The position numbers and the translations under genes are program-made. This document shows, piece by piece, positions 27,837-40,629 of a DNA stretch of 64,000 nucleotides; position 1 is the stretch's first letter; each line of letters begins with the position of its first letter. Source of the DNA: Brachycybe producta. Taxonomy: Eukaryota; Arthropoda; Diplopoda; Playtdesmida; Andrognathidae. The notes under the pieces were generated by a model. The model made no database searches. It was given only the letters and a program-made list of their open reading frames with translations, and was not told the DNA's origin. The stretch spans positions 558,001 through 622,000 of the forward strand of contig JAUPFP010000075.1 of the NCBI GenBank assembly GCA_036925085.1. The letters are read 5' to 3'.

Positions 27837-30704
27837 ACACCAACAACACCCAGTATTCCCAGGCAGTCACCCATCCAAGTACTGACTGGGCCCAATGTTG
27901 CTTAACTTTGGTGATCGGATGAGAACCAGTGTGTTCAACGTGGTATGGCCGTTGACACCCCAAAATGTACAAGTTCAACTTTCGAAAGATCTAAATAAGT
28001 TAACTCTCCACTTCAAAAAATACTTATTACAGTTAACTATTATTGTGTGCATTTTCAGTTATTTATATAAAATAAGTGGTCAATTTTATCATGCCAGTTA
28101 TTAATATATGATTCCCATTATTTAAAAAATAGAAAAAAATTATGCCAACAACACCCAGTATTCCCAGGCAGTCAACCATCCAAGTACTGACTGGGCCCAA
28201 TGTTGCTTAACTTTGGTGATTGGATGAGAACCAGTGTGTTCAAAATGGTATGGCTATTGACACCCCAAAATGTACAAGTTCAACTTTCGAAAGATCTAAA
28301 TAAGTTAACTCTCCACTTCAAAAAATACTTATTACAGTTAACTATTATTGTGTGCATTTTCAGTTATTTATATAAAATAAGTGTTCAATTTTATCATGCC
28401 AGTTATTAATATATGATTCCCATTATTTAAAAAATAGAAAAAAATTATGCCAACAACAACCAGTATTCCCAGGCAGTCACCCATCCAAGTACTGACTGGG
28501 TCTAATGTTGCTTAACTTTGGTGATCGGATGAGAACCAGTGTGTTCAACATGGTATGGCCGTTGACACCCCAAAATGTACAAGTTCAACTTTCGAAAGAT
28601 CTAAATAAGTTAACTCTCCACTTCAAAAAAATACTTATTACAGTTAACTATTATTGTGTGCATTTTCAGTTATTTATATAAAATAAGTGTTCAATTTTAT
28701 CATGCCAGTTATTAATATATGATTCCCATTATTTAAAAAATAGAAAAAAATTATGCCAACAACACCCAGTATTCCCAGGCAGTCACCCATTCAAGTACTG
28801 CCTAGGCCCAATGTTGCTTAACTTTGGTGATCAGATGAGAACCAGTGTGTTCAACATGGTATGGCTGTTGACACCCCAAAATGTACAAGTTCAACTTTCG
28901 AAAGATCTAAATAAGTTAACTCTCCACTTCAAAAAAATACTTATTACAGTTAACTATTATTGTGTGCATTTTCAGTTATTTATATAAAATAAGTGTTCAA
29001 TTTTATCATGCCAGTTATTAATAGATGATTCCCATTATTTAAAAAATGAAAAGAAATACACCAACAACACCCATTATTCCCAGGCAGTCACCCATCCAAG
29101 TACTGACTGGGCCCAATGTTGCTTAACTTTGGTGATCGGATGAGAACCAGTGTGTTCAACGTGGTATGGCCGTTGACACCCCAAAATGTACAAGTTCAAC
29201 TTTCGAAAGATCTAAATAAGTTAACTCTCCACTTCAAAAAATACTTATTACAGTTAACTATTATTGTGTGCATTTTTAGTTATTTATATAAAATAAGTGT
29301 TCAATTTTATCATGCCAGTTATTAATATATGATTCCCATTATTTAAAAAATAGAAAAAAATTAACCCAACAACACCCAGTATTCCCAGGCAGTCACCCAT
29401 CCAAGTACTGACTGGGTCCAATGTTGCTTAACTTTGGTGATCGGATGAGAACCAGTGTGTTCAACATGGTATGGCCGTTGACACCCCAAAATGTACAAGT
29501 TCAACTTTCGAAAGATCTAAATAAGTTAACTCTCCACTTCAAAAAATACTTATTACAGTTAACTATTATTATGTGCATTTTCAGTTATTTATATAAAATA
29601 AGTGTTCAATTTTATCATACCAGTTATTAATATATGATTCCCATTATTTAAAAAATAGAAAAAAAATTATGCCAACAACACCCAGTATTCCCAGGCAGTC
29701 ACCCATCCAAGTACTGACTGCACCCAATGTTGCTTCACTTTGGTGATCGGATGAGAACCAGTGTGTTCAACATGGTATAGCCGTTGACACCCCAAAATGT
29801 ACAAGTTCAACTTTCAAAAGATCTAAATAAGTTAACTCTCCACTTCAAAAAATACTTATTACAGTTAACTATTATTGTGTGCATTTTCAGTTATTTATAT
29901 AAAATAAGTGTTCAATTTTATCATGCCAGTTATTAATAGATGATTCCCATTATTTAAAAAATAGAAAAAAATTATGCCAACAACACCCATTATTTCCAGG
30001 CAGTCACCCATCCAAGTACTGACTGGGCCCAATGTTGCTTAACTTTGGTGATCGGATGAGAACCAGTGTGTTCAACATGGTATGGCCGTTGACACACCAA
30101 AATGTACAAGTTCAACTTTCGAAAGATCTAAATAAGTTAACTCTCCACTTCAAAAAATACTTATTACAGTATACTATTATTGTGTGCATTTTCAGTTATT
30201 TATATAAAATAAGTGTTCAATTTTATCATGCCAGTTATTAATAGATGATTCCCATTATTTAAAAAATGAAAAGAAATACACCAACAACACCCAGTATTAC
30301 CAGGCAGTCACCCATCCAAGTACTGACTGGGCCCCAATGTTGCTTAACTTTGGTAATTGGATGAGAACCAGTGTGTTCAACATGGTATGGCCGTTGACAC
30401 CCCAAACTGTACAAGTTCAACTTTCGAAAGATCTAAATAAGTTAACTCTCCACTTCAAAAAAATACTTATAACAGTTAACTATTATTGTGTGCATTTTCA
30501 GTTATTTATATAAAATAAGTGTTCAATTTTATCATGCCAGTTATTAATATATGATTCCCATTATTTAAAAAATAGAAAAAAATTATGCCAACAACACCCA
30601 GTATTCCCAGGCAGTCACCCATTCAAGTACTGCCTAGGCCCAATGTTGCTTAACTTTGGTGATCAGATGAGAACCAGTGTGTTCAACATGGTATGGCCGT
30701 TGAC
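27837..30704 (-). rRNA. 5S rRNA genes, units 92-101
   Basis: 5' ends at 27956, 28261, 28566, 28872, 29177, 29482, 29788, 30093, 30398, 30704. Units 92-96 reappear 3,053 bp later as units 102-106. Unit 94 has GGGTCTAATG (as in unit 3), units 95 and 101 are of the CCTAGG subtype, and unit 98 has GACTGCACCC. Unit 100 has an extra C in the GGGCCC tract and the variants ACTGTACAAG and TATAACAG in its spacer, like unit 11. Confidence 0.92.
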
Positions 30705-30889
30705 ACCCCAAAATGTACAAGTTCAACTTTCGAAAGATCTAAATAAGTTAACTCTCCACTTCAAAAAAATACTTATTACAGTTAACTATTATTGTGTGCA
30801 TTTTCAGTTATTTATATAAAATAAGTGTTCAATTTTATCATGCCAGTTATTAATAGATGATTCCCATTATTTAAAAAATGAAAAGAAAT

Positions 30890-33146
30890 ACACCAACAAC
30901 ACCCAGTATTCCCAGGCAGTCACCCATCCAAGTACTGACTGGGCCCAATGTTGCTTAACTTTGGTGATCGGATGAGAACCAGTGTGTTCAACGTGGTATG
31001 GCCGTTGACACCCCAAAATGTACAAGTTCAACTTTCGAAAGATCTAAATAAGTTAACTCTCCACTTCAAAAAATACTTATTACAGTTAACTATTATTGTG
31101 TGCATTTTCAGTTATTTATATAAAATAAATGGTCAATTTTATCATGCCAGTTATTAATATATGATTCCCATTATTTAAAAAATAGAAAAAAATTATGCCA
31201 ACAACACCCAGTATTCCCAGGCAGTCAACCATCCAAGTACTGACTGGGCCCAATGTTGCTTAACTTTGGTGATTGGATGAGAACCAGTGTGTTCAAAATG
31301 GTATGGCTATTGACACCCCAAAATGTACAAGTTCAACTTTCGAAAGATCTAAATAAGTTAACTCTCCACTTCAAAAAATACTTATTACAGTTAACTATTA
31401 TTGTGTGCATTTTCAGTAATTTATATAAAATAAGTGTTCAATTTTATCATGCCAGTTATTAATATATGATTCCCATTATTTAAAAAATAGAAAAAAATTA
31501 TGCCAACAACAACCAGTATTCCCAGGCAGTCACCCATCCAAGTACTGACTGGGTCTAATGTTGCTTAACTTTGGTGATCGGATGAGAACCAGTGTGTTCA
31601 ACATGGTATGGCCGTTGACACCCCAAAATGTACAAGTTCAACTTTCGAAAGATCTAAATAAGTTAACTCTCCACTTCAAAAAAATACTTATTACAGTTAA
31701 CTATTATTGTGTGCATTTTCAGTTATTTATATAAAATAAGTGTTCAATTTTATCATGCCAGTTATTAATATATGATTCCCATTATTTAAAAAATAGAAAA
31801 AAATTATGCCAACAACACCCAGTATTCCCAGGCAGTCACCCATTCAAGTACTGCCTAGGCCCAATGTTGCTTAACTTTGGTGATCAGATGAGAACCAGTG
31901 TGTTCAACATGGTATGGCTGTTGACACCCCAAAATGTACAAGTTCAACTTTCGAAAGATCTAAATAAGTTAACTCTCCACTTCAAAAAAATACTTATTAC
32001 AGTTAACTATTATTGTGTGCATTTTCAGTTATTTATATAAAATAAGTGTTCAATTTTATCATGCCAGTTATTAATAGATGATTCCCATTATTTAAAAAAT
32101 GAAAAGAAATACACCAACAACACCCATTATTCCCAGGCAGTCACCCATCCAAGTACTGACTGGGCCCAATGTTGCTTAACTTTGGTGATCGGATGAGAAC
32201 CAGTGTGTTCAACGTGGTATGGCCGTTGACACCCCAAAATGTACAAGTTCAACTTTCGAAAGATCTAAATAAGTTTACTCTCCACTTCAAAAAATACTTA
32301 TTACAGTTAACTATTATTGTGTGCATTTTTAGTTATTTATATAAAATAAGTGGTCAATTTTATCATGCCAGTTATTAATATATGATTCCCATTATTTAAA
32401 AAATAGAAAAAAATTATGCCAACAACACCCAGTATTCCCAGGCAGTCAACCATCCAAGTACTGACTGGGCCCAATGTTGCTTAACTTTGGTGATTGGATG
32501 AGAACCAGTGTGTTCAAAACGGTATGGCTATTGACACCCCAAAATGTACAAGTTCAACTTTCGAAAGATCTAAATAAGTTAGCTCTCCACTTCAAAAAAT
32601 ACTTATTACAGTTAACTATTATTGTGTGCATTTTCAGTTATTTATATAAAATAAGTGTTCAATTTTATCATGCCAGTTATTAATATATGATTCCCATTAT
32701 TTAAAAAATAGAAAAAAATTAACCCAACAACACCCAGTATTCCCAGGCAGTCACCCATCCAAGTACTGACTGGGTCCAATGTTGCTTAACTTTGGTGATC
32801 GGATGAGAACCAGTGTGTTCAACATGGTATGGCCGTTGACACCCCAAAATGTACAAGTTCAACTTTCGAAAGATCTAAATAAGTTAACTCTCCACTTCAA
32901 AAAATACTTATTACAGTTAACTATTATTATGTGCATTTTCAGTTATTTATATAAAATAAGTGTTCAATTTTATCATACCAGTTATTAATATATGATTCCC
33001 ATTATTTAAAAAATAGAAAAAAAATTATGCCAACAACACCCAGTATTCCCAGGCAGTCACCCATCCAAGTACTGACTGCACCCAATGTTGCTTCACTTTG
33101 GTGATCGGATGAGAACCAGTGTGTTCAACATGGTATAGCCGTTGAC
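30890..33146 (-). rRNA. 5S rRNA genes, units 102-109
   Basis: 5' ends at 31009, 31314, 31619, 31925, 32230, 32535, 32840, 33146. Units 102-106 are at +3,053 bp from units 92-96. Units 108-109 are at +3,358 bp from units 97-98, so one extra unit (107, a near copy of unit 103) lies between them. Confidence 0.92.
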
Positions 33147-33330
33147 ACCCCAAAACGTACAAGTTCAACTTTCAAAAGATCTAAATAAGTTAACTCTCCA
33201 CTTCAAAAAATACTTGTTACAGTTAACTATTATTGTGTGCATTTTCAGTTATTTATATAAAATAAGTGTTCAATTTTATCATGCCAGTTATTAATAGATG
33301 ATTCCCATTATTTAAAAAATGAAAAGAAAT

Positions 33331-35877
33331 ACACCAACAACACCCAGCATTCCCAGGCAGTCACCCACCCAAGTACTGACTGGGCCCAATGTTGCTTAAC
33401 TTTGGTGATCAGATGAGAACCAGTGTGTTCAACATGGTATGGCGGTTGACATCCCAAAATGTACAAGTTCAACTTTCGAAAGATCTAAATAAGTTAACTC
33501 TCCACTTCAAAAAATACTTATTACAGTTAACTATTATTGTGTGCATTTTCAGTTATTTATATAAAATAAGTGTTCAATTTTATCTTGCCAGTTATTAATA
33601 AATGATTCCCATTATTTAAAAAATGAAAAGAAATACACCAACAACACACAGTATTCCCAGGCAGTCCCCCATCCAAGTACTGACTGGGCCCAATGTTGCT
33701 TAACTTTGGTGATTGGATGAGAACCAATGTGTTCAACATGGTATGGCCGTTGACACCCCAAAATGTACAAGTTCAACTTTCGAAAGATCTAAATAAGTTA
33801 ACTCTCCACTTCAAAAAATACTTATTACAGTTAACTATTATTGTGTGCATTTTCAGTTATTTATATAAAATAAGTGTTCAATTTTATCATGCCAGTTATT
33901 AATAGATGATTCCCATTATTTAAAAAATGAAAAGAAATACACCAGCAACACCCAGTAGTCACCCATCCAAGTACTGACTGGGCCCAATGTTGCTTAACTT
34001 TGGTGATCAGATGAGAACCAGTGTGTTCAACATGGTATGGCCGTTGACACCCCAAAATGTACAAGTTCAACTTTCGAAAGATCTAAATAAGTTAACTCTC
34101 CACTTCAAAAAATACTTATTACAGTTAACTATTATTGTGTGCATTTTCAGTTATTTATATAAAATAAGTGTTCAATTTTATCATGCCAGTTATTAATATA
34201 TGATTCCCATTATTTAAAAAATAGAAAAAAATTATGCCAACAACACCCAGTATTCCCAGGCAGTCACCCATCCAAGTACTGACTGGGCCCAATGTTGCTT
34301 AACTTTGGTGATTGGATGAGAACCAGTGTGTTCAACATAGTACGGCCGTTGACACCCCAAAATGTACAAGTTCAACATTCGAAAGATCTAAATAAGTTAA
34401 CTCTCCACTTCAAAAAAATACTTATTACAGTTAACTATTATTGTGTGCATTTTCAGTTATTTATATAAAATAAGTGTTCAATTTTATCATGCCAGTTATT
34501 AATAGATGATTCCCATTATTTAAAAAATGAAAAGAAATACACCAACAACACCCAGCATTCCCAGGCAGTCACCCACCCAAGTACTGACTGGGCCCAATGT
34601 TGCTTAACTTTGGTGATCGGATGAGAACCAGTGTGTTCAACATGGTATGGCCGTTGACACCCCAAAATGTACAAGTTCAACTTTCGAAAGATCTAAATAA
34701 GTTAACTCTCCACTTCAAAAAATACTTATTACAGTTAACTATTATTGTGTGCATTTTCAGTTATTTATATAAAATAAGTGTTCAATTTTATCATGCCAGT
34801 TATTAATAGATGATTCCCATTATTTAAAAAATGAAAAGAAATACACCAACAACACACAGTATTCCCAGGCAGTCCCCCATCCAAATACTGACTGGGCCCA
34901 ACGTTGCTTAACTTTGGTGATCGGATGAGAACCAGTGTGTTCAACATGGTATGGCCGTTGACACCCCAAAATGTACAAGTTCAACTTTCGAAAGATCTAA
35001 ATAAGTTAACTCTCCACTTCAAAAAATACTTATTACAGTAAACTATTATTGTGTGCATTTTCAGTTATTTATATAAAATAAGTGTTCAATTTTATCATGC
35101 CAGTTATTAATAGATGATTCCCATTATTTAAAAAATGAAAAGAAATACACCAACAACACCCAGTATTCCCAGGCAGTCACCCATCCAAGTACTGACCAGG
35201 CCCCAATGTTGCTTAACTTTGGTGATCGGATGAGAACCAGTGTGTTCAACATGGTATGGCCGTTGACACCCCTAAATGTACAAGTTCAACTTTCGAAAGA
35301 TCTAAATAAGTTAACTCTCCACTTCAAAAAATACTTATTACAGTTAACTATTATTGTGTGCATTTTCAGTTATTTATATAAAATAAGTGTTCAATTTTAT
35401 CATGCCAGTTATTAATATATGATTCCCATTATTTAAAAAATAGAAAAAAATTATGCCAACAATACCCAGTATTCCCAGGCAGTCACCCATCCAAGTACTG
35501 ACTGGGCCCAATGTTGCTTAACTTTGGTGATCGGATGAGAACCAGTGTGTTCAACATGGTATGGCCGTTGACACCCCGAAATGTACAAGTTCAACTTTCG
35601 AAAGATCTAAATAAGTTAACTCTCCACTTCAAAAAATACTTATTACAGTTAACTACTATTGTGTGCATTTTCAGTTATTTATATAAAATAAGTGTTCAAT
35701 TTTATCATGCCAGTTATTAATATATGATTCCCATTATTTAAAAAATAGAAAAAAATTATGCCAACAACACCCAGTATTCCCAGGCAGTCACCCATCCGAG
35801 TACTGACTGGGCCCAATGTTGCTTAACTTTGGTGATCGGATGAGAACCAGTGTGTTCAACATGGTATGGCCGTTGAC
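33331..35877 (-). rRNA. 5S rRNA genes, units 110-118
   Basis: 5' ends at 33450, 33754, 34048, 34353, 34658, 34962, 35267, 35572, 35877. Unit 112 is deleted within the gene (separate entry). Units 113-118 introduce subtypes that dominate 40-52 kb. One is the TAGTACGGCC/CATTCGAAAG unit. Another is the TACTGACCAGGCCCC unit, in which the helix V base A69 becomes G and a base is inserted. A third is the ACCCCGAAATG unit. Confidence 0.92.
33939..34048 (-). pseudogene. 5S rRNA gene with 10-nt internal deletion (unit 112)
   Basis: The plus strand reads CACCCAGTAGTCACCCATCC where other units have the same sequence with ten more bases (TTCCCAGGCA) after CAGTA. The gene is 110 nt long and the unit spacing drops to 294 bp. 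The loss removes one side of helix IV/loop E (the CTGGGAA region) and trims box C, so a stable 5S RNA is unlikely. The 3' strand of helix I also carries a change (ACCAGC). Confidence 0.88.
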
Positions 35878-36062
35878 ACCCCAAAATGTACAAGTTCAAC
35901 TTTCGAAAGATCTAAATAAGTTAACTCTCCACTTCAAAAAATACTTATTACAGTTAACTATTATTGTGTGCATTTTCAGTTATTTATATAAAATAAGTGT
36001 TCAATTTTATCATGCCAGTTATTAATATATGATTCCCATTATTTAAAAAATAGAAAAAAATT

Positions 36063-38313
36063 ATGCCAACAACACCCAGTATTCCCAGGCAGTCACCCAT
36101 TCAAGTACTGACTAGGCCCAATGTTGCTTAACTTTGGTGATCGGATGAGAACCAATGTGTTCAACATGGTATGGCCGTTGACATCCCAAAATGTACAAGT
36201 TCAACTTTCGAAAGATCTAAATAAGTTAACTCTCCACTTCAAAAAACACTTGTTACATTTCACTATTATTGTGTGCATTTTCAGTTATTTATATAAAATA
36301 AGTTTTCAATTTTATCATGTCAGTTATTAATAGATGATTCCCATTATTTAAAAAATGAAAAAAATATGCCAACAACACCCAGTATTCTCATGCAGTCACC
36401 CATCCAAGTACTGACTGGGCCCTATGTTGCTTAACTTTGGTGATCGGACGAGAACTAGTGTGTTCAACATGGTATGGCCATTGACAACCCAAAATGTACA
36501 AGTTCAACTTTTGAAGGATCTAAATAATTTAACTATTAACTTCAAAAAAAATGCTTGTTACATTTCACTATTATTGTGTGCATTTTTAGTTATTAATATA
36601 AAATAAGTGTTCAATTTTATCATGCCAGTTATTAATAGATGATTCCCATTATTTAAAACATGAAAAAAAACACCAACAACAAACAGTATTCCCAGGCAGT
36701 CACCCATCCAAGTACTGACTGGGCCCTATGTTGCTTAACTTTGGTGATCAGACGAGAACCAGTGTGTTCAACATGGTATGGCCATTGACACACCAAAATG
36801 TACAACTTTAACTTTCGAAGGATCTAAATAAGTTACCTCCTTACTTAAAAAAAAATACTTGTTACACTCAACTATTATTGTGTGCATTTTCAGTTATTTA
36901 TATAAAATAAGTTTTCAATTTTATAATACCAGGTATTAATAGATGATTCCCATTATTTAAAAAATGAAAAAAAATATGCCAACAACACCCCACATTCCCA
37001 GGCAGTCAACCATCCAAGTACTGACTAGGCCCAATGTTGCTTAACTTTGGTGATTGGATGAGAACCAGTGCATTCAACATGGTATGGCTGTTGACACCCC
37101 AAAACGTACAAGTTCAACTTTCGAAGGATCTAAATAAGTTACCTCTCCACTTAACAAATACTTGTTACATTTAACTATTATTGTGTGCATTTTCAGTTAT
37201 TTATATAAGATAAGTGTTCAATTTTATTATGCCAGTTATTAACAGATGATTCCCATTATTTAAAAAATGAAAAAAATACACAAACAACACCCAGTATTCC
37301 CAGGCAGTCACCCATCCAAGTACTGACTGGGCCCAATGTTGCTTAACTTTGGTGATCGGATGAGAACCAGTGTGTTCAACAAGGTACGGGCATTGACAAC
37401 CCAAAATGTACAAGTACAACTTTCTAAGGATCTAAATAATTTAAATCTCCACTTCAAAAAAATACTTGCTACATTTAACTATTATTGTGTGCATTTTTAG
37501 TTATTAATATAAAATTAGTGTTCAATTTTATCATGCCAGTTATTAATAGATGATTCCAATTATTTAAAAAAATGAAAAAAAAAATGATAACAACACCCAG
37601 TATTACAATGCAGGCACCCATCAAAGTACTGGCTGGTCCCAATGTTGCTTAACTTTGGTGATCGGATGAAAACCAGTGTGTTCAACATGGTATGGCCGTT
37701 GACACCATAAAATGTACAACTTCAACTTTCGAAAGATCTAAATAAGTTAACTCTCCACTTCAAAAAAAATACTTGTTACACTCAACTATTATTGTGTGCA
37801 TTTTCAGTTGTTTATATAAAATAAGTGTTCAACTTTAATATGCCAGTTATTAATAGACGATTCCCAGTATTTAAAAAATGAAAAAAATATGCCAACAACA
37901 CCCAGTATCCCCAGGCAGTCACCCATCCAAGTACTGACCGGGCCCAATATTGCTAAACTTTGGTGATTGGATGAGAACCAGTGTGTTCAACATGGTATGC
38001 CCGTTGACACCCCAAAATGTACAAGTTCAACTTTCGAAAGATCTAAATAAGTTAACTCTCCACTTCAAAAAATACTTATTACAGTTAACTACTATTGTGT
38101 GCATTTTCAGTTATTTATATAAAATAAGTGTTCAATTTTATCATGCCAGTTATTAATATATGATTCCCATTATTTAAAAAATAGAAAAAAATTATGCCAA
38201 CAACACCCAGTATTCCCAGGCAGTCACCCATCCGAGTACTGACTGGGCCCAATGTTGCTTAACTTTGGTGATCGGATGAGAACCAGTGTGTTCAACATGG
38301 TATGGCCGTTGAC
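36063..38313 (-). rRNA. 5S rRNA genes, units 119-126, diverged block
   Basis: 5' ends at 36182, 36485, 36789, 37095, 37397, 37703, 38008, 38313. Units 119-124 are clearly more diverged than anything to the left. Terminator flanks differ (AAAAAATATGCC, AAAAAACACC, AAAATACACAAAC), helix I ends vary, and spacers show TTAATATAAA, CTCAACTATT and ACTTGTTAC in place of the usual forms. Unit 123 (37278-37397) starts GTCAATGCCC and ends GTTTGTGT, weakening helix I. Unit 124 is treated as a pseudogene. Units 125-126 return to near consensus. Confidence 0.85.
37584..37703 (-). pseudogene. Decayed 5S rRNA gene copy (unit 124)
   Basis: The RNA-sense 3' end reads GTTATCAT instead of GTTGGCAT, so helix I cannot form. 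CTGCATTGTAATACTGGG replaces CTGCCTGGGAATACTGGG. GGACCAGCCAGTACTTTGAT replaces the usual GGGCCCAGTCAGTACTTGGA. Box C, helix IV and helix V are all damaged. The same set of changes is found at 40,139, 42,884, 48,062 and 53,547, so the copy decayed once and was then amplified. Confidence 0.8.
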
Positions 38314-38498
38314 ACCCCAAAATGTACAAGTTCAACTTTCGAAAGATCTAAATAAGTTAACTCTCCACTTCAAAAAATACTTATTACAGTTAACTATTAT
38401 TGTGTGCATTTTCAGTTATTTATATAAAATAAGTGTTCAATTTTATCATGCCAGTTATTAATATATGATTCCCATTATTTAAAAAATAGAAAAAAATT

Positions 38499-40444
38499 AT
38501 GCCAACAACACCCAGTATTCCCAGGCAGTCACCCATTCAAGTACTGACTAGGCCCAATGTTGCTTAACTTTGGTGATCGGATGAGAACCAATGTGTTCAA
38601 CATGGTATGGCCGTTGACATCCCAAAATGTACAAGTTCAACTTTCGAAAGATCTAAATAAGTTAACTCTCCACTTCAAAAAACACTTGTTACATTTCACT
38701 ATTATTGTGTGCATTTTCAGTTATTTATATAAAATAAGTTTTCAATTTTATCATGTCAGTTATTAATAGATGATTCCCATTATTTAAAAAATGAAAAAAA
38801 TATGCCAACAACACCCAGTATTCTCATGCAGTCACCCATCCAAGTACTGACTGGGCCCTATGTTGCTTAACTTTGGTGATCGGACGAGAACTAGTGTGTT
38901 CAACATGGTATGGCCATTGACACCCCAAAATGTACAAGTTCAACTTTTGAAGGATCTAAATAATTTAACTATCCACTTCAAAAAAAATGCTTGTTACATT
39001 TCACTATTATTGTGTGCATTTTTAGTTATTAATATAAAATAAGTGTTCAATTTTATCATGCCAGTTATTAATAGATGATTCCCATTATTTAAAACATGAA
39101 AAAAAACACCAACAACACACAGTATTCCCAGGCAGTCACCCATCCAAGTACTGACTGGGCCCTATGTTGCTTAACTTTGGTGATCAGACGAGAACCAGTG
39201 TGTTCAACATGGTATGGCCATTGACACACCAAAATGTACAACTTTAACTTTCGAAGGATCTAAATAAGTTACCTCCTTACTTAAAAAAAAATACTTGTTA
39301 CACTCAACTATTATTGTGTGCATTTTCAGTTATTTATATAAAATAAGTTTTCAATTTTATAATACCAGGTATTAATAGATGATTCCCATTATTTAAAAAA
39401 TGAAAAAAAATATGCCAACAACACCCCACATTCCCAGGCAGTCAAAAATCCAAGTACTGACTAGGCCCAATGTTGCTTAACTTTGGTGATTGGATGAGAA
39501 CCAGTGCATTCAACATGGTATGGCTGTTGACACCCCAAAACGTACAAGTTCAACTTTCGAAGGATCTAAATAAGTTACCTCTCCACTTAACAAATACTTG
39601 TTACATTTAACTATTATTGTGTGCATTTTCAGTTATTTATATAAGATAAGTGTTCAATTTTATTATGCCAGTTATTAACAGATGATTCCCATTATTTAAA
39701 AAATGAAAAAAATACACAAACAACACCCAGTATTCCCAGGCAGTCACCCATCCAAGTACTGACTGGGCCCAATGTTGCTTAACTTTGGTGATCGGATGAG
39801 AACCAGTGTGTTCAACAAGGTACGGGCATTGACAACCCAAAATGTACAAGTACAACTTTCTAAGGATCTAAATAATTTAAATCTCCACTTCAAAAAAATA
39901 CTTGCTACATTTAACTATTATTGTGTGCATTTTTAGTTATTAATATAAAATTAGTGTTCAATTTTATCATGCCAGTTATTAATAGATGATTCCAATTATT
40001 TAAAAAAATGAAAAAAAAAATGATAACAACACCCAGTATTACAATGCAGGCACCCATCAAAGTACTGGCTGGTCCCAATGTTGCTTAACTTTGGTGATCG
40101 GATGAAAACCAGTGTGTTCAACATGGTATGGCCGTTGACACCATAAAATGTACAACTTCAACTTTCGAAAGATCTAAATAAGTTAACTCTCCACTTCAAA
40201 AAAAATACTTGTTACACTCAACTATTATTGTGTGCATTTTCAGTTGTTTATATAAAATAAGTGTTCAACTTTAATATGCCAGTTATTAATAGACGATTCC
40301 CAGTATTTAAAAAATGAAAAAAATATGCCAACAACACCCAGTATCCCCAGGCAGTCACCCATCCAAGTACTGACCGGGCCCAATATTGCTAAACTTTGGT
40401 GATTGGATGAGAACCAGTGTGTTCAACATGGTATGCCCGTTGAC
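38499..40444 (-). rRNA. 5S rRNA genes, units 127-133, diverged block copy 2
   Basis: 5' ends at 38618, 38921, 39225, 39531, 39833, 40139, 40444. Each lies exactly 2,436 bp after units 119-125. Small differences, for example CAGTCAAAAATCC at 39,440-39,452 against CAGTCAACCATCC, show some divergence since duplication. Confidence 0.85.
40020..40139 (-). pseudogene. Decayed 5S rRNA gene copy (unit 132)
   Basis: Carries the same helix I, helix IV and box C damage as the copy at 37,584-37,703. It is the second member of the amplified set. Confidence 0.8.
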
Positions 40445-40629
40445 ACCCCAAAATGTACAAGTTCAACTTTCGAAAGATCTAAATAAGTTAACTCTCCACT
40501 TCAAAAAATACTTATTACAGTTAACTATTATTGTGTGCATTTTCAGTTATTTATATAAAATAAGTGTTCAATTTTATCATGCCAGTTATTAATATATGAT
40601 TCCCATTATTTAAAAAATAGAAAAAAATT

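Larger units (their letters stand above)
36063..40444. repeat. Higher-order block with 2,436-bp period carrying diverged 5S units
   Basis: Seven successive gene positions (36,182 to 38,008) recur at +2,436 bp with unit 126 as spacer unit. The same seven-unit block recurs again at 46,542-48,367 (+7,924 to +7,923 bp from the second copy) and at 52,027-53,852 (a further 5,485 bp). Its last three units also occur alone at 42,578-43,189. Confidence 0.85.
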
